Source: Dyella sp. GSA-30
GTDB lineage: Bacteria > Pseudomonadota > Gammaproteobacteria > Xanthomonadales > Rhodanobacteraceae
Length of the DNA stretch: 64,000 nt
Direction of reading: 5' to 3'
NCBI RefSeq assembly: GCF_027924605.1
Contig: NZ_AP027042.1
Coordinates: forward strand, 5,247,524-5,311,523
The notes beneath the pieces are model-generated. The model did not search any database. It was not told the origin of the DNA and worked only from the letters and a program-made list of their open reading frames with translations. Shown one piece after another: positions 1 to 9,971 of the stretch. The translations under genes were made by a program, and so were the position numbers. Position 1 is the first letter of the stretch; each line of letters opens with the position of its first letter.

Positions 1-222
1 GCCTTCGCTGGCGACGTCACCGAAGTCAACGTGCTGCCGACAGCTGAGATGACCGCGGCGATCAAGACCCTGGCCGCCAAGGGCAGCTCGGGTTCACTGG
101 CCTACACCGTCGCCGGACGCGCCAACGCCAAGCCGGAGCAGGAAAAAGACTCTCGCGATTTTGCATTTCACGGTAACGACTGGTTCTCACCGGTTCCCGG
201 CATCCCCAATACCTATCGCTGA
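1..222 (+). CDS. C-terminal fragment of an unidentified protein
   Basis: The frame is open from the first base and closes with TGA at 220-222, so this is the last 73 residues of a gene that begins before the window. The tail ends in a Pro/Gly-rich stretch (PVPGIPNTYR). It loosely recalls the end of LEA14-type (water-stress/hypersensitive response) small proteins, but the fragment is too short for a call. The next gene starts 45 bp downstream on the same strand, so co-transcription is possible. Confidence 0.5.
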   Translation, partial: AFAGDVTEVNVLPTAEMTAAIKTLAAKGSSGSLAYTVAGRANAKPEQEKDSRDFAFHGNDWFSPVPGIPNTYR

Positions 223-267
223 TGCGGTAGCACCGATCACGACCCAAGCTTTCGAGGACTTACCTGT

Positions 268-2037
268 ATGACGATCTACAAGGCCCCGCTCGACGATCTG
301 CGTTTTGCCCTTTATGACGTACTCGGCGCCGAGCAGAAGCTGACGGCTTTGCAGGGCGGCGACGGCCATACCCGCGATCTGCTCGATGCCGTGCTCGAAG
401 AAGCCGGCCGTCTGAGCGAACAGGTGCTGGCGCCGACCAACGGCCCGGGCGACGAAGAAGGCTGTCGCTACGACAAGGCGACCCAGACCGTCACCACGCC
501 CAAGGGCTTCAAGGAGGCATTCCGCGCCTTCTCCGACGGCGGCTGGGCCGGCCTGACCCAGGCCGAGGAATTTGGCGGCCAGGCATTGCCCAATGCGCTG
601 GGCACCGCGACGATGGAAATCTTCCAGGCCGGTAACCTCGCATGGAGCCTGTATCCGCTGCTGTCCGAAGGCGCCTGCCACGCGCTGGAAATCCACGGCA
701 CCGATGCGCAGAAAGACGAATATCTCAAGCCGATCGTCGAAGGCCGCTGGACTGGCACCATGTGCCTGACCGAACCGCAGGCCGGCTCGGACCTGGGCCT
801 GCTCAAGACCCGCGCGGAGCCCGGCGAGAATGGCAGCTATCGCATCAGCGGCACCAAGATCTTCATCAGCGCTGGCGAACACGACCTGGCCGAGAACATC
901 ATCCATCTCGTGCTGGCCCGTCTGCCCGACGCGCCGGCCGGCAGCCGTGGCATTTCGATGTTCATCGTGCCGAAGTTCAAGGTGAACGGCGACGGCTCGC
1001 TGGGCGCTCGCAACGCGGTCGCCGCCGGTGCGATCGAGCACAAGATGGGCATCCGCGGTTCGGCCACCTGCGTGATGAATTTCGACGGCGCCGAAGGCTT
1101 TTTGATCGGCCAGCCGCACAAGGGCCTGGCGGCCATGTTCACCATGATGAACGCAGCGCGCCTGTCGGTAGGTGTGCAAGGCTTGGCGCTGGCCGAGCGC
1201 GCGCTGCAGAACAGCCTCAACTATGCGCGCGAGCGTTTGCAGTCGCGTGCGCTGTCGGGTCCGAAATTCCCCGACAAGCCGGCCGACAACCTGCTGGTGC
1301 AGCCGGACGTGCGCCGCATGCTGCTGACCCAGCGCGCCATCGTCGAGGGCTCGCGTGCCCTGCTGCTCTACACCGCCCTGCAGACCGATATCGAAGGGCG
1401 CGCCAACGACGAAGCCGAGCGCAACAAGGCCAGCGAGCTGGTGGCGTTCCTGATCCCGATCGCCAAGGGCATGGTCACCGAGCTGGCGCAGGAAAGCACC
1501 AAGGAAGCGCTGCAGATCTACGGCGGCCACGGCTACATCGCCGAGAATGGCGTGGAGCAGTTCGTACGCGACGCGCGCATCATCACGCTGTACGAAGGCA
1601 CCACCGGCATCCAGGCGGCTGATCTGCTCGGCCGCAAGATTCTTCAGCTGCAGGGCGCCGGCTTCAAGCACTTCCTCGGCGAGATCGCCGGTTTCTGCCA
1701 GCAGCATGCCGGCAACGAGTCGATCCGTCCGCTGATCGGCCAGCTCTCGGTCATAGCCAAGGAATGGGGCGAGATGACGCTCAAGCTCGCCCAGCGCGTG
1801 CAGGGGAACCCGGAAGAGCTCGGTGCCGCCGCCGTCGATTACCTGTACTACTCCGGCTATGCGTCGCTTGCCTACATGTGGGCACGCAGCGCGGCAGCAG
1901 CGGGCAGCCTGTCGGCAGCCAGCAAGCAGGCCAAGCTGGATACGGCGAACTTCTATTTCAGCCGCATCCTGCCGCGTTGCCTGACGCACAAGGCTGCGAT
2001 CGAGGCCGGCGTGGATACGCTGCCTGCGGTGGTGTAA
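268..2037 (+). CDS. Acyl-CoA dehydrogenase, long form with extra C-terminal domain
   Basis: This 589-residue flavoprotein is predicted to oxidise an acyl-CoA to the trans-2-enoyl-CoA in the cytoplasm, passing electrons to ETF. It opens with the short helical segment typical of the long subfamily (YKAPLDDLRFALYDVL). The N-terminal and middle FAD domains follow (CLTEPQAGSDLG, GTKIFISAGEHD), then the C-terminal helical domain with the catalytic-base region YEGTTGIQAADLLGRK (E443), and finally a 100-residue extension. The extension is shared with the DmdC / 3-methylmercaptopropionyl-CoA dehydrogenase family, so the substrate could be a fatty acyl-CoA or a sulfur-containing acyl-CoA; sequence alone does not decide. 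ATG at 268 follows a CGAGGA ribosome site at about 253. A 13-bp hairpin lies just after the stop. Confidence 0.93.
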   Translation: MTIYKAPLDDLRFALYDVLGAEQKLTALQGGDGHTRDLLDAVLEEAGRLSEQVLAPTNGPGDEEGCRYDKATQTVTTPKGFKEAFRAFSDGGWAGLTQAEEFGGQALPNALGTATMEIFQAGNLAWSLYPLLSEGACHALEIHGTDAQKDEYLKPIVEGRWTGTMCLTEPQAGSDLGLLKTRAEPGENGSYRISGTKIFISAGEHDLAENIIHLVLARLPDAPAGSRGISMFIVPKFKVNGDGSLGARNAVAAGAIEHKMGIRGSATCVMNFDGAEGFLIGQPHKGLAAMFTMMNAARLSVGVQGLALAERALQNSLNYARERLQSRALSGPKFPDKPADNLLVQPDVRRMLLTQRAIVEGSRALLLYTALQTDIEGRANDEAERNKASELVAFLIPIAKGMVTELAQESTKEALQIYGGHGYIAENGVEQFVRDARIITLYEGTTGIQAADLLGRKILQLQGAGFKHFLGEIAGFCQQHAGNESIRPLIGQLSVIAKEWGEMTLKLAQRVQGNPEELGAAAVDYLYYSGYASLAYMWARSAAAAGSLSAASKQAKLDTANFYFSRILPRCLTHKAAIEAGVDTLPAVV

Positions 2038-2048
2038 CGGAGCCTCAT

Positions 2049-2081
2049 GTCCCGAACGCAAACCGTTGCGTTCGGGACTTT
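2049..2081 (+). terminator. Hairpin terminator after the acyl-CoA dehydrogenase
   Basis: Perfect 13-bp stem (2049-2061 pairs with 2066-2078) with a 4-nt ACCG loop followed by a short T stretch, 11 bp after the stop codon. Confidence 0.75.
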
Positions 2082-2141
2082 CGCAAAACGCTTTGAAAGG
2101 TGTAGAACCCGGATCGTCCCTCAACGCTGCCCGGTTTACCC

Positions 2142-2615
2142 ATGAGCGATACGACGTTTTTGATCCGCCTGGCCGAAGACGATGACGATTTCATTCTCGG
2201 CCTGGTTCCCCGCTTCGTCGATTTCCCGCTGCCCGCCTGGCGCCGCCGTCACGAATGCATCGATGGCATCCGCAAGGACCTGTTGCGCCATCTCGAAGAC
2301 GAGCCCGCCAACAGCTACCTGTTCATCGCCGAAGACGATAGCGGTGAACGTGTCGGATTTATCCACCTGCAGAAGACGCAGGATTTCTTCACCGGCCGCA
2401 GCAATTGCCACATCTCCGACCTGGCCGTGGTCACGGCGCATGAAGGCCGGGGCGTGGCCAAGGCACTGCTGGAACATACCCAGGAGTGGGCACGCGAACA
2501 CCGCTGCCAGTTGATTACCCTGGCCGTGCTACCGGGCAACGAGCGTGCCCGTGCGCTGTACGAAGCGGCCGGCTTCGGCACCGACCTGGTACGCATGGCC
2601 AAGCCGGTTCACTGA
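2142..2615 (+). CDS. GNAT family N-acetyltransferase
   Basis: 157 residues, one complete GNAT fold. It contains the acetyl-CoA pyrophosphate-binding segment (HEGRGVAKALLEHTQEWA, about residues 107-124) and the typical final strand-helix-strand segment (LAVLPGNERARALYEAAGFG). The acceptor, whether a small molecule, peptide or protein N-terminus, cannot be read from the sequence. It stands alone between two hairpin terminators, so it is probably monocistronic. Confidence 0.9.
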   Translation: MSDTTFLIRLAEDDDDFILGLVPRFVDFPLPAWRRRHECIDGIRKDLLRHLEDEPANSYLFIAEDDSGERVGFIHLQKTQDFFTGRSNCHISDLAVVTAHEGRGVAKALLEHTQEWAREHRCQLITLAVLPGNERARALYEAAGFGTDLVRMAKPVH

Positions 2616-2626
2616 TCGGACGCCGA

Positions 2627-2660
2627 AACGAAAAGTGGCGCCGAAGCGCCACTTTTCGTT
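2627..2660. terminator. Bidirectional terminator between convergent genes
   Basis: Perfect 15-bp stem (2627-2641 with 2646-2660) and a CGAA tetraloop. The stem begins with AACGAAAAG and ends with CTTTTCGTT, which gives T-rich runs in both directions. It lies between the convergent GNAT and SapC genes. Confidence 0.85.
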
Positions 2661-2682
2661 CAAACGGATGCTACGAAGACGC

Positions 2683-3435
2683 TTAGTTCTTGGTCGCTTC
2701 CTTGGACTCGCGCGAATCCAGGCGCTGAGCCGCACGGTCGATATTGGCCAGCGACAGCAGATGCGAGTAGATCCAGCCGAACACGCCTTCGCGCAGGAAC
2801 TCGTGGGCGGTCTTTTCGTCCAGTTCGCGCAGCTTGTTCTCGTTGACCACGAACAGGCCGTTCAAGTTGATCGTCTTGCCGTCCTTTTCCAGGCGGATAT
2901 TGCGCGGTTCGAGCAGGTCGTGCTTGCGCAGCTGCTGCATGAACCACTGCGTACGGCCGACGTGCTGCTGGAACTCGCCGAGGAAGTTCACGGCATTGGC
3001 GAGAATCTCGCTATCGGTGCCGTCTTCCTTGAACAGACGGTCGCCGTCGTTGCTACCGAAACCTTCATAGGCCTCGTCCAGGAACACGGTGAAATCGTCG
3101 CCTTCCTGGCCGGCCGGCTTTTCGGCCAGCACGAACGGATAACGGCGCACGAAAGCCGGCACGTAGGTGTTGGCTTCCCACACGCCATTGGCATCGACGA
3201 ACAGGTTTTCGTTCTGGCGCAGACCCAGCAAGGCCATCGGGCCGGCGTCTTCCACGCTCGCCCCGGCGAACAGGATCGGCATGTCGCGCGCGGCCAACGC
3301 AAATTCCACGCCGGTCAGCGGCACGGAATGCACATTGGAGGCAAATTTCAGGCTCTGCAAACCCTTGAGGCGCAGATCCTTATGTTGGGTACGGTTGAGC
3401 GGCACAGGGCGCTCGTAGAAAAGAACTTCAGCCAC
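2683..3435 (-). CDS. SapC family protein
   Basis: 250 residues matching the SapC family over its whole length. Seen in the sequence are the family-type start (FYERPVPLNRTQHKDLRL), the central VWEANTYVPAFVRRYPF segment and FLDEAYEGFG. No signal peptide or membrane segment is evident. SapC was first described as a component linked to the Campylobacter surface-layer locus, but in proteobacteria lacking that layer its role is unknown. It is divergent from the HNH gene, sharing a 250-bp intergenic region. Confidence 0.85.
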   Translation of the reverse strand: MAEVLFYERPVPLNRTQHKDLRLKGLQSLKFASNVHSVPLTGVEFALAARDMPILFAGASVEDAGPMALLGLRQNENLFVDANGVWEANTYVPAFVRRYPFVLAEKPAGQEGDDFTVFLDEAYEGFGSNDGDRLFKEDGTDSEILANAVNFLGEFQQHVGRTQWFMQQLRKHDLLEPRNIRLEKDGKTINLNGLFVVNENKLRELDEKTAHEFLREGVFGWIYSHLLSLANIDRAAQRLDSRESKEATKN

Positions 3436-3685
3436 GTCACTTACCTCTGCCCCGCCGTGCCGGGGCTGCCACCCATGGCATCCCCTCCCAATAACCCGGC
3501 GTCGGGTCTACAGATGGACGCCCACTATATCAGCGCTTTGGCGGCCCCGGAAATCCCTGTGCCGTCCGGGGATTCGGCCAGCCCGATCAGCGGCTTGCAC
3601 AAGTTTTGCAATACGAATTGGTCTATGCTGCGCGACATCGCAACATCGCAAAAACCGACCTTTCGCTTTGCTTGAAGGACGAGAC

Positions 3686-4288
3686 ATGCTGATGGAAGTG
3701 CCAAACCGGGTCGCCGATCTGAATTCGACCCGCGTGCTGTCGCTGGACGCAGCCGGCCGTATCCTCGATTGGATCAGCTGGCAGGACGCCGTTTGCCTCT
3801 ATGTGCGCGAGGCGGTGGCCTGGACCCTGGGCGACCCCTGCATCACCGTCCATGGCGGCCATAACCGCGACAGCGGCGAGCAGAGCCAGCTGCGGCTGCA
3901 TCCGATCGTCGCCAGTACCGGCCATTGCCGCGACCACGCCATCGACCCCGCGCCAGCGCTGACCAATACCGCGCTGTTTGCCCGCGACCGCTTTATCTGC
4001 CTGTATTGCGGCAACCATTTCAGCCGCGGTGAGTTGACCCGCGACCACGTCATGCCGATCTCCAAGCACGGCAAGGACGAATGGGAAAACGTGGTCAGCG
4101 CCTGCCTGGCCTGCAACTTGAAAAAGAGCAACCGCACGCCACAACAGGCCAATATGCCCCTGCTGGCAGTGCCCTACCGGCCAAGCTGGGTCGAGCATCT
4201 GATCCTGTCCAACCGCAATATCCTGGCCGACCAGATGGAATTCCTGGTCAATCACCTGCCGCGCAATCGCCGGCACCAGATGAGTTGA
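3686..4288 (+). CDS. HNH endonuclease
   Basis: 200 residues. The C-terminal half is a zinc-binding HNH domain: CLYC (C105, C108), the core RDHVMPISKHGKDEWENVV (H121) and CLAC (C140, C143). The N-terminal half carries no domain I recognise. This solitary type is common in proteobacteria and is not paired here with a methylase or phage genes, so restriction activity is not implied. ATG at 3686 was chosen because GAAGGA sits 7 bp upstream; ATG at 3692 is an alternative. Confidence 0.88.
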   Translation: MLMEVPNRVADLNSTRVLSLDAAGRILDWISWQDAVCLYVREAVAWTLGDPCITVHGGHNRDSGEQSQLRLHPIVASTGHCRDHAIDPAPALTNTALFARDRFICLYCGNHFSRGELTRDHVMPISKHGKDEWENVVSACLACNLKKSNRTPQQANMPLLAVPYRPSWVEHLILSNRNILADQMEFLVNHLPRNRRHQMS

Positions 4289-4303
4289 GCGCCCGCCGGG
4301 CGC

Positions 4304-4714
4304 TCAACGCTTGTCACCGGGCCGCAAACTGTCCTCGAAATGCTCCAGGTCGTCGCGTGCCAGCTCGGCCAGGTGGCAATAATGACGGCGGATACGCTCC
4401 AAGGTCTGGTCGTCCAACTCCTCCAGGTTCAGCAGCGCGTTATGCGCCTTGCTGCAGCGAATCAGCTCGTCGAGCTTGATCTGCAGGGCGGAGGTATCAC
4501 GGTTCTGCGTGTTCTGGATCAGGAACACCATCAGGAAAGTAATGATCGTGGTACCGGTGTTGATCACCAGCTGCCAGGTATCGCCAAAGCCAAAAAGCGG
4601 GCCGGTGGCTGCCCAGACGACGATCAGCAAGGCGGCAACGACGAAGGCCGCCGGTTTACCTGAATAACGTGCAATAGCCGCCGCGAAACGGCCGAAGGTG
4701 GTATGCATGCTCAT
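4304..4714 (-). CDS. Low-affinity iron permease family membrane protein
   Basis: 136 residues with two hydrophobic segments (about 20-41 and 48-66) followed by a charged cytoplasmic helix. It matches the bacterial proteins named after yeast Fet4 (low affinity iron permease family): the GKPAAFVV start, the VVWAATGPLFGFGDTWQLVINTGTTIITFLMVFLIQNTQNRD core, and a tail that begins ALQIKLDELI. Iron transport has not been generally demonstrated for these short bacterial forms. Convergent with the HNH gene, with 15 bp between stops. Confidence 0.85.
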   Translation of the reverse strand: MSMHTTFGRFAAAIARYSGKPAAFVVAALLIVVWAATGPLFGFGDTWQLVINTGTTIITFLMVFLIQNTQNRDTSALQIKLDELIRCSKAHNALLNLEELDDQTLERIRRHYCHLAELARDDLEHFEDSLRPGDKR

Positions 4715-4869
4715 GGAGGGCGTCCCGGTGGCCAGCCTGCAGCCTGCCGGCCAGGCCGTGCGCAGGGCGTGCAGAACGGCCCCCAGCCCCTGGATAACGG
4801 ACGCTCGGACATGACTTTTTCACTTCCCTGCCCTTGCCCCGTCCCGCCGCTGGTTCAACAATACGCCCC

Positions 4870-6762
4870 ATGACCGACCTTACCCGCTTCCCTCACCTGG
4901 CGCAGATCGATGCGCCGGCCGATCTGCGCCGCGTCCCCGACGAAGAGCTCCCCGCCGTCGCCGATGAGCTGCGCGAATTCCTGATCGAATCGGTCGCCAG
5001 TTCCGGCGGCCACTTCGGCGCGGGTCTGGGCGTGGTCGAGCTGACGGTCGCGCTGCACCACGTTTTCGAGACGCCGCGCGATCGCCTAGTGTGGGACGTC
5101 GGGCACCAGTGCTATCCGCACAAGATTCTTACCGGCCGTCGCGATCGCATCACCTCGATCAAGAAAAAGGACGGCCTGGCGCCGTTCCCCCGCCGCGAAG
5201 AAAGCGAGTACGACACGTTCGGCGTCGGCCATTCCTCGACCTCGATCTCGGCCGCGCTGGGCATGGCCATCGCCGCGCAGCGCAAGGGCGACAACCGCAA
5301 GGTCGTGGCGGTGATCGGCGACGGCGCGATGACCGCCGGCATGGCCTTCGAGGCGCTGAACCACGGCGGCGACGTCGAACCGAACATGCTGGTGGTGTTC
5401 AACGACAACGGCATGTCGATCAGCGAAAACGTCGGCGCCCTGACCAAGATGATGGCGCGCGCGATGTCCAGCCGCACACTCAACGTGTGGCGCGAGCGCG
5501 CCAAACGCGCCATCCCGAAGCAGTCGTTCTTCGGCCGCTTCTTCAAGCGCTGGGAAGAGCACGCCAAAGGCATGTTCGTGCCCAGCACGTTGTTCGAAGA
5601 GCTCGGCTTTCACTACACCGGCCCGATCGACGGGCACAATATCCCGCAATTGCTGGCCGCCCTGCGCATGGTCAAAGACCTGCCTGGCCCGCAGCTGCTG
5701 CACGTCATCACCACCAAGGGCAAGGGCTACGCGCCCGCCGAGCAGGCGCAGATCGAATACCACGCGGTGGGTCCGTTCGATCCGCAAGCCGGACTGGTGA
5801 AAAAGAACGCGCCGAGCAAGCCTACTTATACCGATATTTTCAGCGACTGGTTGTGCGATATGGCCGCCGCCGATACGCGCCTGTTCGGCATTACGCCGGC
5901 GATGCGCGAAGGCTCGGGCCTGGTGCGCTTTTCCAAGGAATACCCCACCCGCTATTTCGACGTGGCGATCGCCGAGCAGCATGCTGTGACGCTTGCCGCA
6001 GGCATGGCCTGTGAAGATGCCAAGCCGGTGGTGGCGATCTATTCCACCTTCCTGCAGCGCGCTTACGATCAGGCCATTCATGACGTCGCATTGCAGAATC
6101 TCGATGTCACCTTCGCGATCGATCGTGCCGGCGTGGTGGGCCCCGATGGCGCCACGCATGCGGGCAGTTTCGATCTGTCGTTTCTGCGCTGCCTGCCGAA
6201 CATGGTGATCATGGCGCCGGCCGACGAAAACGAATGCCGCATGATGCTGAGCACCGGCTTTCACTATGCTGGCCCTGCGGCGATCCGCTACCCGCGCGGC
6301 ACCGGCACCGGCGCGGCCATTCACAAGGCGCTCGACACCTTGCCGATCGGCAAGGCCGAGATGCGTCGTCGCGGCCACGGCCTGGCCATTCTCTCGTTCG
6401 GCGCCATGCTCGCGCCAGCGACGGAAATTGCCGCCGAGATGGACGCTACGCTGGTGAACATGCGTTTCGTCAAACCGCTGGACGAAACGATGATCGTCAA
6501 CCTTGCCAAGACGCACGACGCCTTCGTCACGCTCGAAGACAACGCCATCGCCGGTGGCGCCGGCAGTGGCGTGGCCGAATGCCTGGCCGCACATGGCATC
6601 GTCAAGCCGATCCTGCACCTGGGCTTGCCCGACAGCTATCTGGAACACGGCAGCCGCGAAGAAGTGCTGACCATGGCTGGGCTGGACCTGCCAAGCATTC
6701 GCACGGCAATCCGGGCGCGCTTCCCGCAGTTGGCCGATCGCTCGTCCGCAGCCCTGGGCTGA
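4870..6762 (+). CDS. dxs: 1-deoxy-D-xylulose-5-phosphate synthase
   Basis: 630 residues, full length. It condenses pyruvate and glyceraldehyde 3-phosphate, with thiamine diphosphate, to give the first intermediate of the MEP isoprenoid pathway. Diagnostic segments are [17 protein letters not shown], the ThDP/Mg motif [59 protein letters not shown] and [11 protein letters not shown] at 4870 ([10 protein letters not shown]) fits family starts better than the in-frame codon at 4834. It stands alone and converges on the alginate-lyase-like gene. Confidence 0.97.
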   Translation: MTDLTRFPHLAQIDAPADLRRVPDEELPAVADELREFLIESVASSGGHFGAGLGVVELTVALHHVFETPRDRLVWDVGHQCYPHKILTGRRDRITSIKKKDGLAPFPRREESEYDTFGVGHSSTSISAALGMAIAAQRKGDNRKVVAVIGDGAMTAGMAFEALNHGGDVEPNMLVVFNDNGMSISENVGALTKMMARAMSSRTLNVWRERAKRAIPKQSFFGRFFKRWEEHAKGMFVPSTLFEELGFHYTGPIDGHNIPQLLAALRMVKDLPGPQLLHVITTKGKGYAPAEQAQIEYHAVGPFDPQAGLVKKNAPSKPTYTDIFSDWLCDMAAADTRLFGITPAMREGSGLVRFSKEYPTRYFDVAIAEQHAVTLAAGMACEDAKPVVAIYSTFLQRAYDQAIHDVALQNLDVTFAIDRAGVVGPDGATHAGSFDLSFLRCLPNMVIMAPADENECRMMLSTGFHYAGPAAIRYPRGTGTGAAIHKALDTLPIGKAEMRRRGHGLAILSFGAMLAPATEIAAEMDATLVNMRFVKPLDETMIVNLAKTHDAFVTLEDNAIAGGAGSGVAECLAAHGIVKPILHLGLPDSYLEHGSREEVLTMAGLDLPSIRTAIRARFPQLADRSSAALG

Positions 6763-6857
6763 CCGACTGGGATACCCCGTCGGCCAGCGCCTGCTCTTCA
6801 GCAGCGGCCGGCTTTCTTCGGGCGGCGATACCCTCGCAAACTCTCGTGCTGCGTGGC

Positions 6858-8051
6858 TCAACGCGAGGGCGCTGTCTGCGCATGCGTCATGGTTTCCCAC
6901 AGATAATGGAAGTAGCCCTTCATGGGGCGCCGCGCATTGAGCCACGCAGACGTTTCGGGTAGCTCGTTGCCCTCCCGGCCTACGTAGTGGTTGTAGCCGA
7001 CCTCCATGGTTCCGGTCAGATCGCCCTTCAATGTCCCACCGCAGAGCCAGTCCGGCACACCGGAACGGTTCTTCAGTCTGGCGTGATATTCCATCGCGGC
7101 CATAAGCCGCGCTTTTTCCGGACCATACAGGTCGACACCCTGGATACGCGCGGTTTCGGCAACGTTGATCAATGCCGCCAGGCCATAGGCCGTGTGCTCC
7201 AGATCCCGGCATGTCTCCTGGGCATGCCCGTCCGCGAAGGTTCGCTGGCCAAACCAGTCCTTGATCAGCGCCTCGCCCTGCCTGGGGCACCAGGAGTGCG
7301 ATTGAGGAACCGCGCCATCCGTACTCAAATACAGGCTGCTGCGCGCGCGTTCGGGCCACAAGCCGATGGCCTCGTCAAAACCGGCGCGGTCACCCGTGAA
7401 GATGGCGATATTGGCGCGTGCCTCGATCGCGCTGGCCTGCCAGTTGAATACGTGGCATCGCCCCATCGCCACGATGTTGGGAAGATATTGGGTGCGCAAC
7501 ATCGTTTCGAAACGAGCGATGGCCTCGGGAGCCCACGCGTCCGAGGTGTAACGAATGATTTCGGCGGTGCGCGGCCACAACTGCGCGTTCCACGACGCCT
7601 GTAAAGGAGCGTTGGCGTTGGTATGTCCTCCCGTGAGCGTCGTCGACCAGGCGTCCATGATTTCCACGGCCTTGCGTGCATGCTGCTCGTCGCGAAGGAA
7701 AGCCCAAAGAAGCGCATGCGTATAGGCCGCCTGGGCGTCGTTGCTCTCGTCCGTACAGCCCAGATCGGGCTTGGAAAAGCTGCCGCATTCGACCACTGCC
7801 CAGGGCTTGGGCTGGTAATCGAGGCTCGCCAGCGGCGACTTCTGCATGGCCTGGAGCGCCTGCATGGTCACGCTCGAGCCGGCAGAGATATTTTTCCGTA
7901 CCGCCTCGATCTGTGCGGCATCCAGAAAAACCCCTGGATGTTTGAACTCACCCGATTCCCTTGCCTGCGTAGCGGCCGCCAGGCAGGTCTGCGCGCAGAC
8001 AACCAGGCTGACCAGCGAAAGCATCACTTTCGCCAGAGTATTTATTTTCAT
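6858..8051 (-). CDS. Alginate-lyase-like exported polysaccharide lyase
   Basis: 397 residues with a signal peptide (residues 1 to about 26, LVVCAQTCLAAA). The mature part is an alpha-helical toroid of the alginate lyase family, with the motif NWQAS plus repeated His/Tyr-rich helices (LEHTAYGLAALINVAE; GYNHYVG). It is probably a periplasmic or secreted lyase acting by beta-elimination on a uronic-acid polysaccharide. Actual substrate is uncertain because this family also contains lyases for other polymers. There is no neighbouring polysaccharide-utilisation cluster. Divergent from the S10 peptidase gene. Confidence 0.82.
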   Translation of the reverse strand: MKINTLAKVMLSLVSLVVCAQTCLAAATQARESGEFKHPGVFLDAAQIEAVRKNISAGSSVTMQALQAMQKSPLASLDYQPKPWAVVECGSFSKPDLGCTDESNDAQAAYTHALLWAFLRDEQHARKAVEIMDAWSTTLTGGHTNANAPLQASWNAQLWPRTAEIIRYTSDAWAPEAIARFETMLRTQYLPNIVAMGRCHVFNWQASAIEARANIAIFTGDRAGFDEAIGLWPERARSSLYLSTDGAVPQSHSWCPRQGEALIKDWFGQRTFADGHAQETCRDLEHTAYGLAALINVAETARIQGVDLYGPEKARLMAAMEYHARLKNRSGVPDWLCGGTLKGDLTGTMEVGYNHYVGREGNELPETSAWLNARRPMKGYFHYLWETMTHAQTAPSR

Positions 8052-8339
8052 GACACCGTCCTTGGTTGCCGTAGAAAGTTACGGCATGCCGATTTAATCC
8101 AAACAGCGATACCCGGTTTGAGAGAAGTACGGCAAAAGCGTGTCGCCTCATGCCCGGCCTACCCAATATCCATGGCGCCGCCTACAGCGGTGGATTCGGA
8201 CGCCAGACCGTAAAGGGTCCCGCCCATGCCTTCTTGCACTGTTGCGACGAGGCCTCTTGGCTCATGTATACCGTTTGCCCATGCGCCAGCCTCGTCGAAG
8301 GCCAGCGTGTGTCGCCGACAATCAATCGTGAGAGACCCT
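8052..8339. other. Divergent intergenic region, no gene seen
   Basis: 288 bp between the divergently oriented lyase and S10 peptidase genes. An open frame continues upstream of the peptidase to 8226, but it lacks a ribosome site and precedes the signal peptide. No clear operator or RNA structure was found; it should hold both promoters. Confidence 0.4.
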
Positions 8340-9893
8340 ATGGTTCGTCAAACTGGCATATCCATCTCAGCGGCCCCAGCCAAGCACCGCATCGCCTGGC
8401 TTGCAGCCATGCTCATCGCGGGCTTTACCCTGACCCCTTGGGCCAGCGCCATCGCCGCCGACAAGAAGCCTGCAGCGGAAGCCGAAGCGGACAAGAAATC
8501 GGATAACGATTTGCCGCCGCTGCCTGCCGACAAGACCGTGCATCAGAGCGTGCGCGTCGATGGCAAGACGATTTCGTATGACGCTACCGTGGGTACCATC
8601 CCGGTGCGCGACGCCAAGGGCAAGAAGATCGCCGAGGTGGTATTTACCGCCTATGTGGTGCCGGGCAAGGACCCGCGCCGCCCGGTCACGTTTGCCTTCA
8701 ATGGCGGCCCTGGTGCGTCCTCGGTGTATCTGAACATGGGCGCGATCGGCCCCAAGCGCATCCAGTTCGGCGTCGATGGCGATGCGCCGTCCGATGCGGC
8801 CGTCTCCAAGGACAATCCCAACACCTGGCTGGGCATGAGCGACCTGGTGTTTATCGACCCGGTCGGTACCGGCTTTTCACGGTCGTTGGAAGACGAAGCA
8901 AGCACCAAGAAAGACTTCTATTCGACCGAGACGGACATTACCTACCTGTCACGCGTGGTCTACGACTGGCTGGTCGAACATGGCCGCCTGCGCGCGCCCA
9001 AGTACGTGATGGGTGAAAGCTACGGCGGTTATCGCGCACCACGCATCGCCTATGCGCTGCAGACCAAGATGGGTGTGGGCGTCAACGGCCTGGTGATGGT
9101 GTCGCCCTATCTCGACCCCGCCGCCATCGGTGACGACGATTCACTGTCGCCGCTGTCATGGATGATCAACCTGCCGTCGATGACGGCTGCGCACCTTGAA
9201 TCGCAGGGCAAGCTCACGCCCGAAGCGATGAACGACGTCGAAACTTACGTGCGCACGCAGTTCGTCACCGATTTCCTTGCCGGTCGCTCGGACCCGGGCG
9301 CGATCGGCCGCATGGTGCAGAAGGTGTCCAGCTATACCGGGCTTGATCAGGCCCTGGTCGCCAAACTGGATGGCCGTGTAGACGTCGATACTTTCCTGCG
9401 CGAGATCCATCGCTCCGATCGCAAGATCGGCAGCGTCTACGACTCCAACGTCACCGCCTGGGATCCCTTCCCCGGCTCGGCACAACGCGCCTCGGGCGAT
9501 CCGATTCTCGAAGCCCTGCTGGCCCCGGCCACCAGCGCGATGGTCGACTTCGTCACGCGCGAAGTGGGTTGGAAGACCGACGCTCATTACGAAGCACTGT
9601 CGTACGAAGTCAACCGCGCTTGGGATCGTGGCACCAGCGACGACAAACCCGTCACCGATCTGCGCAAGGCGATCGCCAACGATCCGAACATGAAGGTACT
9701 TATCGCACACGGCTATAACGATCTGTCCTGCCCGTTCTATACCTCGCAGCTGATCGTCAATCAGATGCCTGCGTTCGGCCAGGCGCAACGCGTGAAGCTG
9801 GCTGTCTATCCGGGCGGCCACATGTTCTATAGCCGCTCGACCAGCGGCGAAGCCTTCAAGGCCGATGCCGCAGCCATGTTCGGCACCAAGTAA
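8340..9893 (+). CDS. S10 family serine carboxypeptidase, exported
   Basis: 517 residues. ATG at 8340 lies just after GAGAGA and directly in front of a signal peptide (AAMLIAGFTLTPWASAIAA). The alpha/beta-hydrolase S10 triad is readable: S227 in GESYGGY, D461 in HGYNDLSCPF and H494 in PGGHMFYSR. The oxyanion segment is GGPGASSVYLNMG. It is predicted to remove C-terminal residues from peptides in the periplasm or outside the cell, as in the acid-tolerant Xanthomonas enzymes of this family. A Lys/Glu-rich linker (DKKPAAEAEADKKSDND) follows the signal peptide. A second exported hydrolase follows 78 bp downstream. Confidence 0.93.
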   Translation: MVRQTGISISAAPAKHRIAWLAAMLIAGFTLTPWASAIAADKKPAAEAEADKKSDNDLPPLPADKTVHQSVRVDGKTISYDATVGTIPVRDAKGKKIAEVVFTAYVVPGKDPRRPVTFAFNGGPGASSVYLNMGAIGPKRIQFGVDGDAPSDAAVSKDNPNTWLGMSDLVFIDPVGTGFSRSLEDEASTKKDFYSTETDITYLSRVVYDWLVEHGRLRAPKYVMGESYGGYRAPRIAYALQTKMGVGVNGLVMVSPYLDPAAIGDDDSLSPLSWMINLPSMTAAHLESQGKLTPEAMNDVETYVRTQFVTDFLAGRSDPGAIGRMVQKVSSYTGLDQALVAKLDGRVDVDTFLREIHRSDRKIGSVYDSNVTAWDPFPGSAQRASGDPILEALLAPATSAMVDFVTREVGWKTDAHYEALSYEVNRAWDRGTSDDKPVTDLRKAIANDPNMKVLIAHGYNDLSCPFYTSQLIVNQMPAFGQAQRVKLAVYPGGHMFYSRSTSGEAFKADAAAMFGTK

Positions 9894-9903
9894 AAGCTCG
9901 ACA

Positions 9904-9933
9904 CGCCTGCCTCTCCCGCGCGGGAGGCAGGCG
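9904..9933 (+). terminator. Hairpin after the S10 peptidase
   Basis: Nine-bp GC-rich stem (9904-9912 with 9925-9933) with additional inner pairs, directly after the peptidase stop. No T tract follows, so it may only partly end transcription or may stabilise the mRNA. Confidence 0.5.
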
Positions 9934-9971
9934 ATATCATCGGACGCTCTGCCGAGGCCAAGCGAACAGCG

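Noticed and set aside
187-2124. 645-codon open frame opposite the acyl-CoA dehydrogenase
   Set aside because: It is an antisense shadow of a strongly recognised gene in high-GC DNA. The residue pattern is Arg/Ala/Gly rich without any domain.
5086-7359. 757-codon open frame opposite dxs and into the lyase gene
   Set aside because: Mirrors dxs codons, crosses two unrelated genes and has no recognisable motif or ribosome site.
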